Of a stretch of DNA of 24,043 nt, positions 22,075 to 24,043 are shown piece after piece. The translations under genes and the position numbers were made by a program. Within the stretch, counting starts at the first letter, position 1. Each line of letters opens with the position of its first letter. Location: contig JBOFIR010000061.1 in the NCBI GenBank assembly GCA_051650265.1, positions 1-24,043 of the forward strand, written 5' to 3'. The notes under the pieces are model-generated. The model saw only the letters and a program-made list of their open reading frames with translations, made no database searches and had not been told where the DNA came from. The stretch is from JBOFEH01 sp051650265. GTDB lineage: Bacteria; Bacillota; Clostridia; Lachnospirales; Cellulosilyticaceae.

Positions 22075-23370
22075 TTAGGCAGTTTCACCCTCGGCAGCTT
22101 TTCTTGATTTTGTTTTAGGTGCTTTTTTATCACCTTTATAGATAATTGTTGGTTCTACTTTATCTGTAATCACAGATTCAGTAATCACCACCTTCTCAAT
22201 ATCAGACTGACTAGATGGTACTTCGTACATAACATCACGCATCACACTTTCTAGGATGGCACGTAATCCCCTTGCACCTGTCTGTCTTTCAATAGCAAGT
22301 TTTGCTACTGCAACTAATGCCTCTTTTTCAAATTCAATTTCTACATTATCCATTTTGAATAACTTAGCATATTGTTTTGTTAAAGCATTTTTTGGCTCTG
22401 TAAGAATTTGTGTAAGCGCATCTTCATCGAGGTTTTCCAACGCTACGATAGCAGGAATACGCCCTACAAATTCTGGAATCAGACCAAATTTAAGAAGGTC
22501 TTGTGGCTCTAATTGTTTGAAGAGCTCACCCACACTCTTTTCCTTCTTGCTAACAACACTTGCACCAAATCCCATTGTTTTTTTACCAACACGGTTTTCA
22601 ATGATTTTGTCAACACCATCAAATGCACCACCACAAATAAAGAGAATATTTGTTGTATCGATTTGAATGAATTCTTGATGTGGATGTTTTCTACCACCTT
22701 GTGGTGGTACAGATGCAACTGTTCCTTCTAAGATTTTAAGAAGGGCCTGTTGCACACCCTCACCACTTACATCGCGTGTAATAGAAGGATTTTCTGATTT
22801 ACGAGCAATTTTATCAATCTCATCAATATAGATGATACCAACTTGAGCTCTTTCTACATCATAATTCGCCGCTTGGATCAGCTTAAGAAGAATATTCTCA
22901 ACATCTTCTCCTACATACCCTGCTTCTGTAAGTGCAGTAGCATCTGCAATTGCAAATGGTACGTTGAGCATCTTAGCAAGTGTTTGCGCAAGAAGTGTTT
23001 TCCCTGAGCCAGTTGGTCCAAGGAGAAGAATATTACTTTTTTGAAGTTCAATATCGTCATCTTTTTTTGGCTTGTGTTTAATACGTTTATAATGATTATA
23101 CACAGCTACAGCAAGCGCTCTTTTAGCATCTTGTTGCCCGATAACATACTGATCTAAGTGTTCTTTGATTTGCTTAGGAGTAGGCATATCTACAAGTTCT
23201 TCAGTGTCATCATCTGACTCAAACTCTTCCTCAATAATCTCAGAACATAACTCTATACATTCATCACAGATGTATACTTGTGGACCTGCAATCAATCGTC
23301 TAACCTGTTCTTGACTTTTGCCACAGAATGAACATCTGAGCTTTGTAGTATCATCGAATTTACCTGCCAT
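22075..23370 (-). CDS. clpX: ATP-dependent Clp protease ATP-binding subunit ClpX
   Basis: Seen: 431 residues. The N-terminal zinc-binding domain has Cys13-x2-Cys16 and Cys35-x2-Cys38. The AAA+ core has Walker A GPTGSGKT (118-125), pore loop GYVGED (from 151), Walker B IIYIDEID (179-186) and the sensor-2 region TGARGLR. The loop that docks onto ClpP reads M-G-F (266-268) instead of the usual I-G-F. A short basic tail (KAPKTKSRKAAEG) follows the core. Known: ClpX unfolds tagged proteins and feeds them to ClpP. Context: 17 bp downstream of clpP in one operon, start preceded by AGAGGTG. Confidence 0.98.
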   Translation of the reverse strand: MAGKFDDTTKLRCSFCGKSQEQVRRLIAGPQVYICDECIELCSEIIEEEFESDDDTEELVDMPTPKQIKEHLDQYVIGQQDAKRALAVAVYNHYKRIKHKPKKDDDIELQKSNILLLGPTGSGKTLLAQTLAKMLNVPFAIADATALTEAGYVGEDVENILLKLIQAANYDVERAQVGIIYIDEIDKIARKSENPSITRDVSGEGVQQALLKILEGTVASVPPQGGRKHPHQEFIQIDTTNILFICGGAFDGVDKIIENRVGKKTMGFGASVVSKKEKSVGELFKQLEPQDLLKFGLIPEFVGRIPAIVALENLDEDALTQILTEPKNALTKQYAKLFKMDNVEIEFEKEALVAVAKLAIERQTGARGLRAILESVMRDVMYEVPSSQSDIEKVVITESVITDKVEPTIIYKGDKKAPKTKSRKAAEGETA

Positions 23371-23387
23371 ATCACACCTCTTTTCTA

Positions 23388-23972
23388 CTATCTGTGAGAT
23401 TCAATTACTTTATCTATAATACCATATTCTTTTGCAGTTAATGCATCCATAAAGTAATCTCTTTCAACATCATTTTGTATCTTTTCAAGAGGTTGCCCAG
23501 TATTTTCTGAGAGCATCTTGTTCATTTTTGCTTTTGTCTTGATGATGTGTTCTGCATGAATTTGGATATCAGTTGCCTGTCCTTTAGCACCACCTAAAGG
23601 TTGGTGAATCATGATCTCTGCATTTGGAAGGGCAAAGCGCTTACCTTTAGCACCACCTGCTAAAAGGAATGCTCCCATACTTGCTGCCATACCAATACAA
23701 ATAGTTGATACATCACATTTGATATATTGCATTGTATCATAGATGGCCATACCATCGCTAATAGAGCCACCAGGACTATTAATGTAGAGCATGATATCCT
23801 TATCTGGATCCTCTGCTTCTAAGAATAAAAGTTGTGCCACAATTACACTTGCTGTAATGTGATTTACTTCATCTCCTAGCATAATAATTCTGTCTTTCAA
23901 AAGGCGTGAATAAATATCATATGAACGTTCACCTCTATTGGTTTGTTCAACAACCATTGGAACTAAGCTCAT
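23388..23972 (-). CDS. clpP: ATP-dependent Clp protease proteolytic subunit ClpP
   Basis: Seen: 194 residues, the usual length. Catalytic triad Ser98 (GMAASMGAFLL), His123 (IHQPLGG) and Asp172 (ERDYFM); oxyanion-loop glycines SPGGSISDG (66-74). N-terminus MSLVPMVVEQTNRGERSYDI is typical. The ATG has GGGAGG seven bases upstream. Known: forms the barrel-shaped protease that pairs with ClpX. Context: first complete gene of clpP-clpX at the right edge. In most Firmicutes trigger factor (tig) lies upstream, which would be just outside the window; the remaining 71 bp hold no recognisable start of another gene, and no CtsR or CIRCE element. Confidence 0.98.
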   Translation of the reverse strand: MSLVPMVVEQTNRGERSYDIYSRLLKDRIIMLGDEVNHITASVIVAQLLFLEAEDPDKDIMLYINSPGGSISDGMAIYDTMQYIKCDVSTICIGMAASMGAFLLAGGAKGKRFALPNAEIMIHQPLGGAKGQATDIQIHAEHIIKTKAKMNKMLSENTGQPLEKIQNDVERDYFMDALTAKEYGIIDKVIESHR

Positions 23973-24043
23973 TCAGTAACCTCCCATTTTTTTAAGATTA
24001 GATTGCTATTGCTTTCTAATTATTTGTAAGATACTGTAGCTGA

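Overview
The window looks like chromosomal DNA of a low-GC, Gram-positive, anaerobic, spore-forming type bacterium of the class Clostridia (Lachnospirales-like). The grounds are the AGGAGG-type ribosome binding sites, the clpP-clpX / lonB / lonA-ysxC order, a DUF4364-type protein, a lipoprotein PstS with PhoP/PhoR-type regulation, and tRNA genes that do not encode CCA. The genus cannot be fixed from this sequence alone. No phage, insertion sequence, CRISPR array or plasmid function is seen.

Layout, left to right. (1) 1-2712: the 5' end of a MATE-family exporter gene and an AraC-type regulator, both on the minus strand; the regulator is divergent from a cytoplasmic-type sulfatase. A 25-bp perfect hairpin ends this block. 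(2) 2732-6805: a complete high-affinity phosphate uptake operon, pstS-pstC-pstA-pstB-phoU (minus strand), behind a promoter with four 11-bp-phased PhoP-box hexamers. (3) 6921-8096: a THUMP-domain rRNA methyltransferase (plus strand). (4) 8153-10297: phoP-phoR, the two-component system that very likely controls the pst operon. (5) 10382-12460: three plus-strand genes: a small unknown helical protein, a TIGR01212/YtqA radical SAM protein and a DUF4364-like winged-helix protein. (6) 12545-14302: a two-gene ABC-2 type ABC transporter. (7) 14413-14679: a tRNA-Pro/tRNA-Gly operon with its own promoter and terminator. (8) 14687-15700: a gene for an acidic protein with six tandem 19-residue repeats. 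(9) 15734-23972: protein quality control and ribosome assembly: lonA-ysxC, lonB and clpP-clpX (all minus). A plus-strand gene for a VCBS/FG-GAP-like protein sits between clpX and lonB.

Functionally, two coherent modules stand out. In the phosphate module, PstSCAB imports phosphate, PhoU relays transport status, PhoR-PhoP senses starvation, and the Pho box is the output site. In the proteolysis module, ClpXP, LonA and the membrane-anchored LonB degrade proteins, and YsxC helps assemble the 50S subunit. The other genes are individual cassettes, most of them delimited by strong hairpins.

Most of the window is ordinary housekeeping sequence. The least explained parts are the 19-residue repeat protein, the small helical protein at 10382-10816, the cytoplasmic VCBS-like protein, and a tRNA-Pro with G instead of A at the discriminator position. 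I did not find convincing evidence of a new multi-gene system.
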